A DNA stretch of 22,193 bases from a bacterium. Its GTDB lineage: Bacteria; Krumholzibacteriota; Krumholzibacteriia; LZORAL124-64-63. The notes under the pieces were generated by a model. The model was not told where the DNA came from. It searched no databases and worked only from the letters and a program-made list of their open reading frames with translations. A program made the position numbers and the translations under genes. Location of the stretch: assembly GCA_018652925.1 (NCBI GenBank), contig JABIBH010000299.1, forward strand, positions 1 through 22,193, in the 5' to 3' direction. Below, piece by piece: positions 1 to 7,348 of this stretch (position 1 is the stretch's first letter; every line of letters begins with the position of its first letter).

Positions 1-642
1 AGCCTTCAAACCTTTTCCAGCAAGGAGCTCAAATAGCAAACCAGCATTTTCCCCATGCCAGGCCCTAGAGCTTCCTGTAGCGCTTAATGATACACCTATG
101 TACTGGGTTGACTCGTTAAAGAATGTCGATTCCCAACTCTGGTAACTATCGCTTTTTACAGAAGAAACTTCTGAAACAGTCTCATGTATCCATGGCTTGG
201 CATAATTGCAAAACAGGCGTGTCAGATCTATGAAGCTTTCACCTGCAAACTGATATAGAAGCCGATTATCAATCTGCTCACGATCAACACGATAGTTGTA
301 TGCCCATTTACGGAAGCGGACGTTGTACCCAACTCGAATTGATGCACCAGAATAGAAAGTCCAAAACGCCGTTCTGGCAAAGCCCAGGTAATCAATAACT
401 ATATCGTAATGTTGATTACGAATAAATTGTGGCCAATTCCGAATTGACCCTGGATATGGGAGGATGTTAACTCCTGCAAATGAATCATCGATGAACTGTG
501 CAAATGAATCATCAACTATCAGATCGATTCTTGCATTACCAAACAGCTCTTTTAATTGAGTGATTGCAGGTAGCGTTGCAAGAGTATCACCAAGTGCCTG
601 ACGGCGAATAATCAATATCCTGTTTGGGGAGATTTCTATCAT
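1..642 (-). CDS. GT9 (ADP-heptose LPS heptosyltransferase-like) glycosyltransferase, 3' end off window
   Basis: This is the N-terminal 214 codons of a glycosyltransferase family 9 protein; the frame stays open to the window edge. It begins MIEISPNRILIIRRQALGDT, the classic GT9 opening in which a beta strand is followed by a Gly-Asp pair (residues 18-19) and a 'LPAITQL' helix. The family transfers heptose or another sugar from a nucleotide donor to lipid A-core on the inner face of the inner membrane. The C-terminal donor-binding half (the D-G-x-x-H motif) is not in the window, so the sugar cannot be inferred. The ATG overlaps the stop of the preceding gene by four bases (ATGA), which implies translational coupling in the same operon. 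Residues 44-57 contain a short internal duplication (DDSFAQFI / DDSFAGVN). Family assignment is firm; the substrate is unknown. Confidence 0.85.
   Translation of the reverse strand, partial: MIEISPNRILIIRRQALGDTLATLPAITQLKELFGNARIDLIVDDSFAQFIDDSFAGVNILPYPGSIRNWPQFIRNQHYDIVIDYLGFARTAFWTFYSGASIRVGYNVRFRKWAYNYRVDREQIDNRLLYQFAGESFIDLTRLFCNYAKPWIHETVSEVSSVKSDSYQSWESTFFNESTQYIGVSLSATGSSRAWHGENAGLLFELLAGKGLKA
475..513. repeat. 15-bp exact direct repeat, 24-bp period, inside the GT9 gene
   Basis: The plus-strand word TGCAAATGAATCATC occurs at 475-489 and again at 499-513. The 24-base period keeps the reading frame, so the protein carries two copies of DDSFA eight residues apart. It looks like a recent in-frame micro-duplication by replication slippage. 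Confidence 0.8.
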
Positions 643-1700
643 GATTGATCTCCCAACAGTACATCTACAGCTGCAGTAACATCTTCAACCGATATGCCGC
701 TCATATCATGACTACTGACAAAAACAAATGGGCCAGCTTCTTGATAAGGGAACCAGATTTCAGAGTTTGTTGGGCCCAATAATCCGATTGTCGGTTTCTG
801 CAAAGCCACCGCTGAATGCATTAATCCCCCATCGACAGAAATCACCAGGCTACTTGAATTCAAGATACTTAACACTTCAGACAGAGGCAATGGCGGCAAG
901 ACCTTGCACCTGTTTTGCGTATTCAACTCACCGTATTTCCCGGCCCCGGCTGGTGGTGAAATTATTTTAATATTCAGTTTTGGATTTGAAGTCAAACTTG
1001 AAATCAATCGCAACCAGTTTTCTATAGACCACTCTTCTGTTACCCAGGTTGCGCCTGGAATTATCACTACAATTTGTTCATCATCAGGTTTGCTGAAATC
1101 CGAATCAATAACAGGCAGAAGTTTGCTATGAATATTTTCTTTAAACCAGGTTAGAAATGGTTTCCGATCTGCACCGTGTTGCAAAGGAATCAATCGTGAT
1201 AAATTCTCACCGATTGCACCTGGTGCCATTTCATGAAAATGTTTATTGCTTCTATCTGGCAGTGAAGTTGTTTCAGTATAAATATGTTTACGCCAACTTT
1301 TGTGGCCAGCGATAGTCTGCTTGCAACCAGACAACATAAACAGGATAGCACTCCTGGAGTTGAACAGAAGGTCTATACCGAGATCATATTTGTTCTTTCT
1401 AACTTCTGCTATGCACTGTAAAGAGTTGTAAGAATTTGCAGGTATATGTTCAGATACGTTTAGTCGTTTTTCATCAGGAGTATCAAAAGTATTTCGCTGT
1501 AGTAACAAGAGGTTGGAAATAGTTGACTTTTTTTCCAGAATTGGGGCAAATCCGCTCTCACACAAGTAATCAATTTGTAAATCAGGATCGCCAAGTTTCA
1601 GAATATCCACTAGTACTGTTGAGATTACAATATCTCCCATATACCTTAGCCGAGAAACAAGGACTTTGTTGACAGGTTTCCCGTTCAGATACCAACTCAA
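639..1700 (-). CDS. GT9 family glycosyltransferase (LPS heptosyltransferase-like)
   Basis: This 353-residue protein has a full-length GT9 (GT-B fold) layout. The N-terminal half opens with VSRLRYMGDIVIST, with the conserved Gly-Asp at residues 22-23. The C-terminal half carries the donor-binding segment 'VDGGLMHSAVALQKPTIGL' (Asp290, His295) followed by LGPT at 308-311. It should transfer a sugar, probably heptose, onto the LPS core in the cytoplasm. The start is a TTG directly after the gmhB stop, chosen because an AAGGAGG Shine-Dalgarno sits five bases upstream. The first in-frame ATG (residue 21) would remove the first strand of the fold. It abuts gmhB and overlaps the next gene by four bases, so it belongs to the LPS-core run. 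The acceptor and linkage cannot be read from sequence. Confidence 0.88.
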   Translation of the reverse strand: MSWYLNGKPVNKVLVSRLRYMGDIVISTVLVDILKLGDPDLQIDYLCESGFAPILEKKSTISNLLLLQRNTFDTPDEKRLNVSEHIPANSYNSLQCIAEVRKNKYDLGIDLLFNSRSAILFMLSGCKQTIAGHKSWRKHIYTETTSLPDRSNKHFHEMAPGAIGENLSRLIPLQHGADRKPFLTWFKENIHSKLLPVIDSDFSKPDDEQIVVIIPGATWVTEEWSIENWLRLISSLTSNPKLNIKIISPPAGAGKYGELNTQNRCKVLPPLPLSEVLSILNSSSLVISVDGGLMHSAVALQKPTIGLLGPTNSEIWFPYQEAGPFVFVSSHDMSGISVEDVTAAVDVLLGDQS

Positions 1701-2288
1701 CTAGCCCTCCTTACTAACTATTTCTGCCACAACAGCGGATAAATCGATGGCAATTTGAGCACCAAGTTTTGAAATCAGATTTTTATCAGGTTCACTATTG
1801 TGTCCTGTCAAAACAAACCATGATTCGACACCCATATTACTGCCCAGCTCAACATCACTGACCTTATCACCGACCATAAATGATTGCTTTGGAGACCAGC
1901 TCAACACTTCAGACAGTTCATCAACTAAACCGGTCATCGGCTTGCGACAGTTACAGTTATCGGCAGGTGCATGGGGACAATATGCCACAACTTCAACAAC
2001 CACCCCAAATTCAGCCAGCAACTCATCAAGCCGCAGCTGCACCTTCAATAAATCGTCTTCTGAAAAATATCCTCGGCCAATTCCGGATTGATTGGAAATA
2101 ATCACAAGCTTGAATCCGGCCTTCACTGCTCTTACAAGAGCATCTCCAACTCCCGGCAACAGTTCAACAGATTCAGGATCAGAAAGATAATTGCAATCTT
2201 TGATTATTACACCATCGCGATCCAAAAACAGCACAGCAGTTGCTGCTGAAGCAGGGTCGTTATTTTGCTTTGGAAAATACAGACTCAT
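1701..2288 (-). CDS. gmhB: D-glycero-D-manno-heptose 1,7-bisphosphate 7-phosphatase, HAD superfamily
   Basis: This HAD-IIIA phosphatase removes the 7-phosphate from heptose 1,7-bisphosphate in the ADP-heptose pathway that feeds LPS core synthesis; it is cytoplasmic. The 195 residues match the usual family size. Motif I is FLDRDGVI (nucleophile Asp23, Asp25), motif II is SNQSG (65-69), and motif III is GDKVSD (Asp141, Asp145). The diagnostic GmhB zinc loop CPHAPADNCNCRKP is present with Cys104, His106, Cys112 and Cys114. The related histidinol-phosphate phosphatase (HisB-N) shares this loop, but the heptosyltransferase neighbours on both sides favour GmhB. The ATG overlaps the waaF-like stop by four bases and has AGGTGA upstream. 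The other pathway genes (gmhA, hldE) are not in the window. Confidence 0.92.
   Translation of the reverse strand: MSLYFPKQNNDPASAATAVLFLDRDGVIIKDCNYLSDPESVELLPGVGDALVRAVKAGFKLVIISNQSGIGRGYFSEDDLLKVQLRLDELLAEFGVVVEVVAYCPHAPADNCNCRKPMTGLVDELSEVLSWSPKQSFMVGDKVSDVELGSNMGVESWFVLTGHNSEPDKNLISKLGAQIAIDLSAVVAEIVSKEG
1706..1712 (-). promoter_or_regulatory. Shine-Dalgarno deciding a TTG start
   Basis: AAGGAGG on the minus strand lies inside the last codons of gmhB, five bases before the TTG at 1700. It supports TTG as the start of the GT9 gene. Confidence 0.75.
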
Positions 2289-3346
2289 ACTTCACCTGTT
2301 TCCTTGATCAGAGTCTGAGCAGATTCATATACATCTTCTGCACTGATTGTTTCCAGACAAAATTCTGCATTCGTGCAGTTCTTTAAAAAACAGGGGCTAC
2401 ACGAAAAGCCCGCAACAGATACCGCCGTTGTCCATCGGCCTTTAGGGGAAGTCCACGCTGGACTGGTAGAGCCAAATATTCCAACCGTCGGGCAACCCAG
2501 GGCTGCACTTAAATGCATCAACCCACTGTCATTGCCGATAAACATTTTTGACTTGCTAAGTATGCTCGCTATTTCAATCAGTGTAGTCCTGCCTGTAAAA
2601 TCCACTACCCCGACTTCATCGCCAAAGTCATCGAGCCAATTTAAACCTGCACTTCTTTTTAAATCATCCACATGAGCTGACGCTTTACTATCGCCGACAA
2701 GAGCTATGCTTTGATTATTATCCCGTACCATTCGCTCCAGAAAATCAGCCACCCTGGCAATTGGCCAACACTTGGCATCGCCATACGTAGACCCTATTGC
2801 AACAGTCCAGTAATTGTCAGCATCATTGCCATGCAAACCAGGATATTCAATAGATGGCAAAGAGTCAGAAGTTACACAGGTTTCATCGAAAGATTTTACA
2901 AGTAGATGCAGTTCTTCAGTAAAATGCATCTCCCCCTTTTCAGGTCTTGGAACATTGTGTGTCAGAAAGAGTGATCGGCCATCACCTTTAAAACCAATAC
3001 GCTCTGGAATATTGGCTAGTAGAGTTACAGCCGCAGATCTGAAAGATGGAACAAGTAATATAGCGGAATCGAATTTGTGTGTACGCAATGCTGTTGCGAG
3101 TCTGATATTTCCTGTGATACCACTATGTTCACCAGTACGCTTGTACAAAATCACTTCATCAATTCTAGAATCATGTTGGAGCAAATCAGCCCAGCTGTCT
3201 CGAATTAAAACTGAAATTGAATAATTTTTTGCTTTTTCTGATTGTTTGAGAGAATTCAAAAATGTAGTTGCCATTACAAAGTCGCCAAGCCAGTTAGGCA
3301 TTACAACCAACAGCTTTTGGTTTTTGTTATCCCGATGGGAAACCAT
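2285..3346 (-). CDS. waaF: Lipopolysaccharide heptosyltransferase II-like (GT9)
   Basis: This 353-residue GT9 enzyme has WaaF-type signatures. 'MPNWLGDFVMATTF' near the N terminus (Gly-Asp at 21-22) is the form seen in heptosyltransferase II. 'GNDSGLMHLSAALG' (Asp273, His278) followed by GIFGSTSPAWTSP is the ADP-heptose-binding half. It should add the second heptose of the LPS inner core from ADP-heptose in the cytoplasm. A four-cysteine segment (Cys316, 319, 324, 330) precedes the final helix; similar cysteine-bearing tails occur in some WaaF-like proteins outside the Enterobacteria. The ATG has AGGAG six bases upstream and overlaps the preceding stop by one base (TGATG). Downstream it overlaps gmhB by four bases. 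Family is certain; specificity as heptosyltransferase II is a motif-based call. Confidence 0.87.
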   Translation of the reverse strand: MVSHRDNKNQKLLVVMPNWLGDFVMATTFLNSLKQSEKAKNYSISVLIRDSWADLLQHDSRIDEVILYKRTGEHSGITGNIRLATALRTHKFDSAILLVPSFRSAAVTLLANIPERIGFKGDGRSLFLTHNVPRPEKGEMHFTEELHLLVKSFDETCVTSDSLPSIEYPGLHGNDADNYWTVAIGSTYGDAKCWPIARVADFLERMVRDNNQSIALVGDSKASAHVDDLKRSAGLNWLDDFGDEVGVVDFTGRTTLIEIASILSKSKMFIGNDSGLMHLSAALGCPTVGIFGSTSPAWTSPKGRWTTAVSVAGFSCSPCFLKNCTNAEFCLETISAEDVYESAQTLIKETGEV

Positions 3347-4410
3347 CAGCTGCTCCTGACATCTGCAATCGCGGCCATGAGAGTATCAATTTCAACTCGC
3401 TGGCCTTCGGAAATACGTAAAATGCATACATGACTGGAATCGGTAGGTTCCCACACAGCTGAATCCTCTGCCATGAACAAACCAATTGTTGGAACTTCAA
3501 GCGCAGCTGCAAAATGGAACAAATCAGTGTTGCCCGATAGAAACAGATCGCAATGAGCAACAAGCTGAATTACGTCAAACAGGGATTCTCTAGGCAATGC
3601 CAAAGGTGGTACATTGAGTCCTGCCTCAAAGCGGGCAAGCCTTTCAGTGTCGTCAGAAAAAGTTACAGGGACGGTACGGCAGGATAGTTGACTGGATATT
3701 TGATTTACTACAAAATGCAAATTTTGAGCTGAAAATCCTACACCTGATTTTCCCAAAGCAGGATCTACGCCAATCAGCACTTCGCTTTGGCGGGGTTTTA
3801 TAAAGTGAATCTTCTGCCCCATTTTTTTTAGTTTTTCTTCTGGAAGAGGAAGCCTGCATGGGCCACTGAGACTTGGTAAATCCAGGAATGGCGCTGCTGC
3901 CTGAAGTCTTGTACCACGATATCGTGTATCATCAGGTCTAGCCTTGATTTCAAAATTGATTGCTGGAGAAGACCCCTTGTGCGAAGGCCCCATCCTTAAT
4001 CCAGCACCACTAAGTAATGCTACAGATTCAAGTACTGGTGAAGGATCGAAACTCATGACAATGCTTATATCATAAGAACGAGCACGTATGTCTTTTACAA
4101 GTCCCATAAAGCCGGGACTCCACGGGCGCAGTTGTTTTGAATTATAAAGTAAACAGTTTCTTGCCAGACCACTCGGAGCAACCAGAGACTCATGATGCTC
4201 AGGAGTTAATATATCAATTTGGGCTCTTGGATAACGATTTCTTATCGCTTGAATCATAGGAAGGTAAAAAAGAAATTCAGAAAGATCACCTGTATCAATA
4301 GCCAAAATGCGTGACTCATCTGAAATAGCCCCAGGCAAGACAAAACCTTCAGAATCACCCTTGAGTAGAAACTTTTTTAATAACTTTGCCAGAATTCCGC
4401 TATGTGCCAC
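3346..4410 (-). CDS. Divergent GT9-like protein, possibly catalytically altered
   Basis: This 354-residue protein follows the GT9 fold plan, but its key motifs have drifted. The N-terminal motif reads ILAIDTGDLSEFLFYLPMI (Gly-Asp at 41-42) with unusual spacing. The donor-binding motif reads GNTDLFHFAAALEVPTIGLF, where family members normally have (N)D(S/G)G-x-x-H, so the acidic residue appears replaced by Asn294 while His299 is kept. The usual G-P-T turn is replaced by MAE. It may be an inactive partner or act on a different donor. The GTG start has GGAGG ten bases upstream. It follows lon by 24 bases and overlaps the waaF-like gene by one base, so it is expected on the same transcript. GT9 membership is likely; function is unknown. 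Confidence 0.72.
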   Translation of the reverse strand: MAHSGILAKLLKKFLLKGDSEGFVLPGAISDESRILAIDTGDLSEFLFYLPMIQAIRNRYPRAQIDILTPEHHESLVAPSGLARNCLLYNSKQLRPWSPGFMGLVKDIRARSYDISIVMSFDPSPVLESVALLSGAGLRMGPSHKGSSPAINFEIKARPDDTRYRGTRLQAAAPFLDLPSLSGPCRLPLPEEKLKKMGQKIHFIKPRQSEVLIGVDPALGKSGVGFSAQNLHFVVNQISSQLSCRTVPVTFSDDTERLARFEAGLNVPPLALPRESLFDVIQLVAHCDLFLSGNTDLFHFAAALEVPTIGLFMAEDSAVWEPTDSSHVCILRISEGQRVEIDTLMAAIADVRSS

Positions 4411-4434
4411 TTGCAGCTATCCTCCATTTAACTT

Positions 4435-6798
4435 TTACTTACATTTCACCGTTGGAAAAACTTCTGCCCAAACCTGATTTATATTTGTTACAGGAACAAA
4501 TCGAATTTCTTTCCGAACTTCTTTTGGCAGTTTTTCCAAATCCACTTCATTGCTAGCTGGTATCAAGATTGTGTCTATTCCTGCTCGATGTGCAGCGAGT
4601 ACCTTATCCTTCAACCCACCTATCGGCAACACATCTCCAGTCAAGGTTATCTCCCCAGTCATAGCTGTTTTGCGATTAATTGCCACGCCGGTCATCAGGG
4701 ACATTAATACAGTTGCCATCGCTATGCCAGCACTTGGTCCATCTTTGGGAATAGAACCTGCAGGAATATGAATGTGCACATCTGTTTTCGGGAAGAAATC
4801 ACTGTACTTTGAGTCTCCCCCAAATCGTGCTCGCAAATAAGAATATGCAGCATTAGCGGACTCTTGCATCACGCTTCCAAGCTGGCCAGTCAATTTAAGT
4901 TGACCGTTGCCACCGGGTAATGCAACTCCTTCAAGGTAAAGTATCTTACCACCGACAGAAGTCCAAGCTAAACCGGTTGCCACACCTACTTTTGCCTTGC
5001 TGCGTAATCTATCGCCTTCAAATTTGGCAGGTCCCAGATAATCAGAAACATTTTTCGCAGTTACTGATTTGGAGCCTTTCTTACCGGAAGCAACATCAAA
5101 CGCAACCTTTCTGCAAACAGAACCGATAATGCGTTCAAGGCTACGAACACCAGCTTCCCTGGTATATTCACCAATCAATTTCCTAAGCCCGGCATCAGTA
5201 AAAGAAATCTGTGATGTCTTAAGACCATTGTTATCTACCTGCTTGGGTACCAGATATCGCTTCGCAATTTCCATTTTTTCCATATTTGTGTATCCGGAAA
5301 GATGAATGACTTCCATTCTGTCCAGCAATGGTCGTGGAATAGTATCTAAAACATTAGCTGTGCAAATAAACAATGTCTTCGAAAGATCAAAAGGCAGAGC
5401 AATATAATGGTCCGCAAATGAATTATTCTGCTCCGGATCAAGCACTTCAAGCAATGCACTTGAAGGATCACCACGGAAATCGTTACCCAGTTTATCAATT
5501 TCATCAAGCATGATCAGCGGATTATTGGTTTCACAATCTTTTATACCGGTAATCAATCTACCGGGCATTGCACCAACATATGTTCGTCGATGTCCTCTGA
5601 TTTCAGCTTCGTCACGCATACCACCCAATGAAAACCTGATGAACTTCCTGCCGACAGCCTCTGCAATGCTCTTTCCAAGAGAAGTTTTACCAACCCCAGG
5701 AGGTCCTACCAGGCAAATAATTGGACCTTTGTTATCACCCTTCAACTTACGAATTGCCAGGAACTCAAGAATCCTCTTCTTAACATCGTCGAGGCCGTAA
5801 TGATCCCGATTCAATATTTTGGCTGCCCGCTTCAAATTCAGTTTATCTTCACTGGATATATTCCACGGCAAATCCAGTAGCCAATCGATATAAGTCTTGG
5901 TAACAGAATATTCACTTGAACTTGGTGACATTCTGGAAAGCCTGCTGAACTCTTTCTCCGTAGCAGCTTCAACTTTCTCCGGCAGATCCGATTCATCAAT
6001 GCGCTGGCGTAAATCTTCTATTTCGATGCTCAAGTCATCAGTGTCGCCAAGCTCACGCTGAATTGTTTTCAACTGCTGGCGCAAGTAATATTCACGCTGG
6101 TCCTTGTCAATGGATTTACGGACTTTGGATTGGAGTTTCTCACCTAATTCCAATACCTCTAATTCACGCATCACAATTTTCGATAGAAGCTTCAAGCGAT
6201 CCAGCGGCTCAGCCATTTCCAGGATGCTCTGCTTTTCATCGACTTCAATATCCAGGTTGGTAGCAATAAGATCTGCAAGCCGGCCTGGGTCATCAATATT
6301 CATGACAACTACTTTTAATTCATCTGACAATCCTTCACTGGCTTCAATGATTTTAAGAAAATTGTTCGACACACCGCGCATATACGCCAACGTGCGCGGA
6401 TCTGTTACCGAAGATTCTTCAATTATTCCAACTTTGGCTTTCATGTATGGTTCTTCAGAAATGAATTTCTTGATTTTAATTCTGGCTATACCTTGGCCAA
6501 GCAAGCGCATGCTTCCATCAGGAAACCTCAACATTTTTTGAATTCTTACTGCTGTACCGGTATGATAAATAAGCTCTGACTCATCTTCTGAATCTTCACC
6601 CTCAATCAAATCCCTCTGTGCGAATGCTCCCAGGATTTTGCCACTGGTCAAACAATCGTCAGCTAATTGGATGAGATTTTCATCGCTGAGAACCAAGGGA
6701 ACCATCATATATGGAAATATAACAGCATCACTGATTGGCAGGATGGGAATCTCTGAGGGGATCGCCAATTCGTCATCAAAAATTTTGTCCGTAGTCAT
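4435..6798 (-). CDS. lon: ATP-dependent Lon protease (LonA type)
   Basis: This 787-residue cytoplasmic AAA+ serine protease degrades misfolded and regulatory proteins. Its architecture is complete: a Lon N-terminal substrate domain (about 14-210), a coiled helical linker (to about 310), an AAA+ module with Walker A GPPGVGKTS (365-373), Walker B LIMLDEID (428-435) and FICTAN sensor, then the protease domain with catalytic Ser689 in PKDGPSAGIA and Lys732 in GGLKDKVLAAHRAG. Length is normal for LonA. The ATG has AGGAG five bases upstream, within the eight-base gap after the small heat-shock gene, so the two are almost certainly co-transcribed. Lon is classically heat-shock regulated, and the only promoter seen is before the heat-shock gene. 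A GT9 gene follows after 24 bases, with no room for a terminator. Confidence 0.98.
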   Translation of the reverse strand: MTTDKIFDDELAIPSEIPILPISDAVIFPYMMVPLVLSDENLIQLADDCLTSGKILGAFAQRDLIEGEDSEDESELIYHTGTAVRIQKMLRFPDGSMRLLGQGIARIKIKKFISEEPYMKAKVGIIEESSVTDPRTLAYMRGVSNNFLKIIEASEGLSDELKVVVMNIDDPGRLADLIATNLDIEVDEKQSILEMAEPLDRLKLLSKIVMRELEVLELGEKLQSKVRKSIDKDQREYYLRQQLKTIQRELGDTDDLSIEIEDLRQRIDESDLPEKVEAATEKEFSRLSRMSPSSSEYSVTKTYIDWLLDLPWNISSEDKLNLKRAAKILNRDHYGLDDVKKRILEFLAIRKLKGDNKGPIICLVGPPGVGKTSLGKSIAEAVGRKFIRFSLGGMRDEAEIRGHRRTYVGAMPGRLITGIKDCETNNPLIMLDEIDKLGNDFRGDPSSALLEVLDPEQNNSFADHYIALPFDLSKTLFICTANVLDTIPRPLLDRMEVIHLSGYTNMEKMEIAKRYLVPKQVDNNGLKTSQISFTDAGLRKLIGEYTREAGVRSLERIIGSVCRKVAFDVASGKKGSKSVTAKNVSDYLGPAKFEGDRLRSKAKVGVATGLAWTSVGGKILYLEGVALPGGNGQLKLTGQLGSVMQESANAAYSYLRARFGGDSKYSDFFPKTDVHIHIPAGSIPKDGPSAGIAMATVLMSLMTGVAINRKTAMTGEITLTGDVLPIGGLKDKVLAAHRAGIDTILIPASNEVDLEKLPKEVRKEIRFVPVTNINQVWAEVFPTVKCK

Positions 6799-6806
6799 TT
6801 ATGCTC

Positions 6807-7172
6807 CTACTTCCTGTTGAAAATAATAAACAAGAAGCCGTTTTTGTACTCTGCGATAGCACTTTCGGGATCGACGGAAACTGGAATTTCAATTCGCTTG
6901 GAAAATGGCCCTACATCGATCTCCATATTGAAATAATGTCTGGAGCCAACGTGCGCCTGATCTGGCCGAGTACCTTTAATCAACAAATAGTCGCCATTTG
7001 CCTGCACAGACAACACGCCTGGTTCAACACCTGACAAATCTACCTGTACAATGAATTTGTCATCAACACCATATACATCAGCAGCCGGACCCCAGCTTGA
7101 GAGGTCATCGACAGCAACTTTGTTTGCAGGTTCGCGCAACAAAGTCACTAATATTTCAAAGCTACTATTCAT
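6807..7172 (-). CDS. hsp20: Small heat-shock protein, Hsp20/alpha-crystallin family, short form
   Basis: This 121-residue protein is an ATP-independent holdase chaperone. Its alpha-crystallin domain runs from about residue 27 (ADVYGVDDKFIVQVDLSGV) to the end, including a FSKRIEIPVSVDP strand and the conserved AEYKNGFLFIIF strand. It stops just after that strand (FNRK), so the usual C-terminal extension with the I-x-I motif, which docks subunits in oligomers, is missing. I use the second ATG (MNSSF) because GGTGG lies five bases before it. An ATG four codons upstream at 7184 lacks a Shine-Dalgarno. It is the first gene after the promoter at 7226-7254 and sits directly before lon, a sensible proteostasis pair: a holdase plus a protease. 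Confidence 0.9.
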   Translation of the reverse strand: MNSSFEILVTLLREPANKVAVDDLSSWGPAADVYGVDDKFIVQVDLSGVEPGVLSVQANGDYLLIKGTRPDQAHVGSRHYFNMEIDVGPFSKRIEIPVSVDPESAIAEYKNGFLFIIFNRK

Positions 7173-7177
7173 TTTTA

Positions 7178-7182
7178 CCACC
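7178..7182 (-). promoter_or_regulatory. Shine-Dalgarno choosing the second ATG of hsp20
   Basis: GGTGG on the minus strand is five bases before the ATG at 7172 and overlaps the earlier in-frame ATG GTG GTA codons, which makes the upstream ATG an unlikely start. Confidence 0.55.
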
Positions 7183-7225
7183 ATTATCTACAGTGAAATC
7201 AGCGCTTTCTCGCCGAGTTTGGTTT

Positions 7226-7254
7226 ATGTTACAAGGGCAGGCAATTCTCGTCAA
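7226..7254 (-). promoter_or_regulatory. Sigma70-like promoter for hsp20-lon-LPS run
   Basis: On the minus strand a -35 box TTGACG (7254-7249) and a -10 box TAACAT (7231-7226) are exactly 17 bases apart. Transcription would begin near 7219, giving a leader of about 47 bases. No CIRCE (TTAGCACTC-N9-GAGTGCTAA) element was seen, so any heat control must come from another mechanism. Confidence 0.6.
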
Positions 7255-7271
7255 CATTTCAATAACTAGGA

Positions 7272-7300
7272 TTGAACTCGAAGTCAGTCTCCATTAGAAT
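7272..7300 (+). promoter_or_regulatory. Sigma70-like promoter for the HIT gene
   Basis: A -35 box TTGAAC (7272-7277) and a -10 box TAGAAT (7295-7300) are exactly 17 bases apart, ending about 48 bases before the HIT start. Its -35 lies 17 bases from the -35 of the divergent hsp20 promoter. Confidence 0.65.
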
Positions 7301-7336
7301 GGGTTTACTCTCGTAAAATCAGTTTCGCCTGAAATG

Positions 7337-7341
7337 AAGGA
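7337..7341 (+). promoter_or_regulatory. Shine-Dalgarno deciding the HIT start
   Basis: AAGGA lies seven bases before the ATG at 7349 and directly follows the earlier in-frame ATG at 7334-7336, which has no Shine-Dalgarno of its own. The 7349 start is therefore preferred. Confidence 0.65.
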
Positions 7342-7348
7342 TAATTCA

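Noticed and set aside
728..1131. Plus-strand open frames within the GT9 gene
   Set aside because: They lie opposite a well-supported GT9 gene, have no Shine-Dalgarno or recognisable domain, and their composition is that of a shadow frame.
6104..6541. 145-codon plus-strand frame opposite lon
   Set aside because: It is antisense to the well-conserved Lon N-terminal and linker domains and lacks a ribosome binding site.
7173..7219. Possible RNA thermometer in the hsp20 leader
   Set aside because: Only a weak TTTCAC / GTGGTAAA pairing across the Shine-Dalgarno is visible. There is no ROSE- or fourU-type element, so the evidence is too thin.
7185..7348. CIRCE or HAIR heat-shock operator
   Set aside because: No TTAGCACTC-N9-GAGTGCTAA or similar long inverted repeat is present. 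An AGCGCT core near 7201-7206 has poorly matching flanks.
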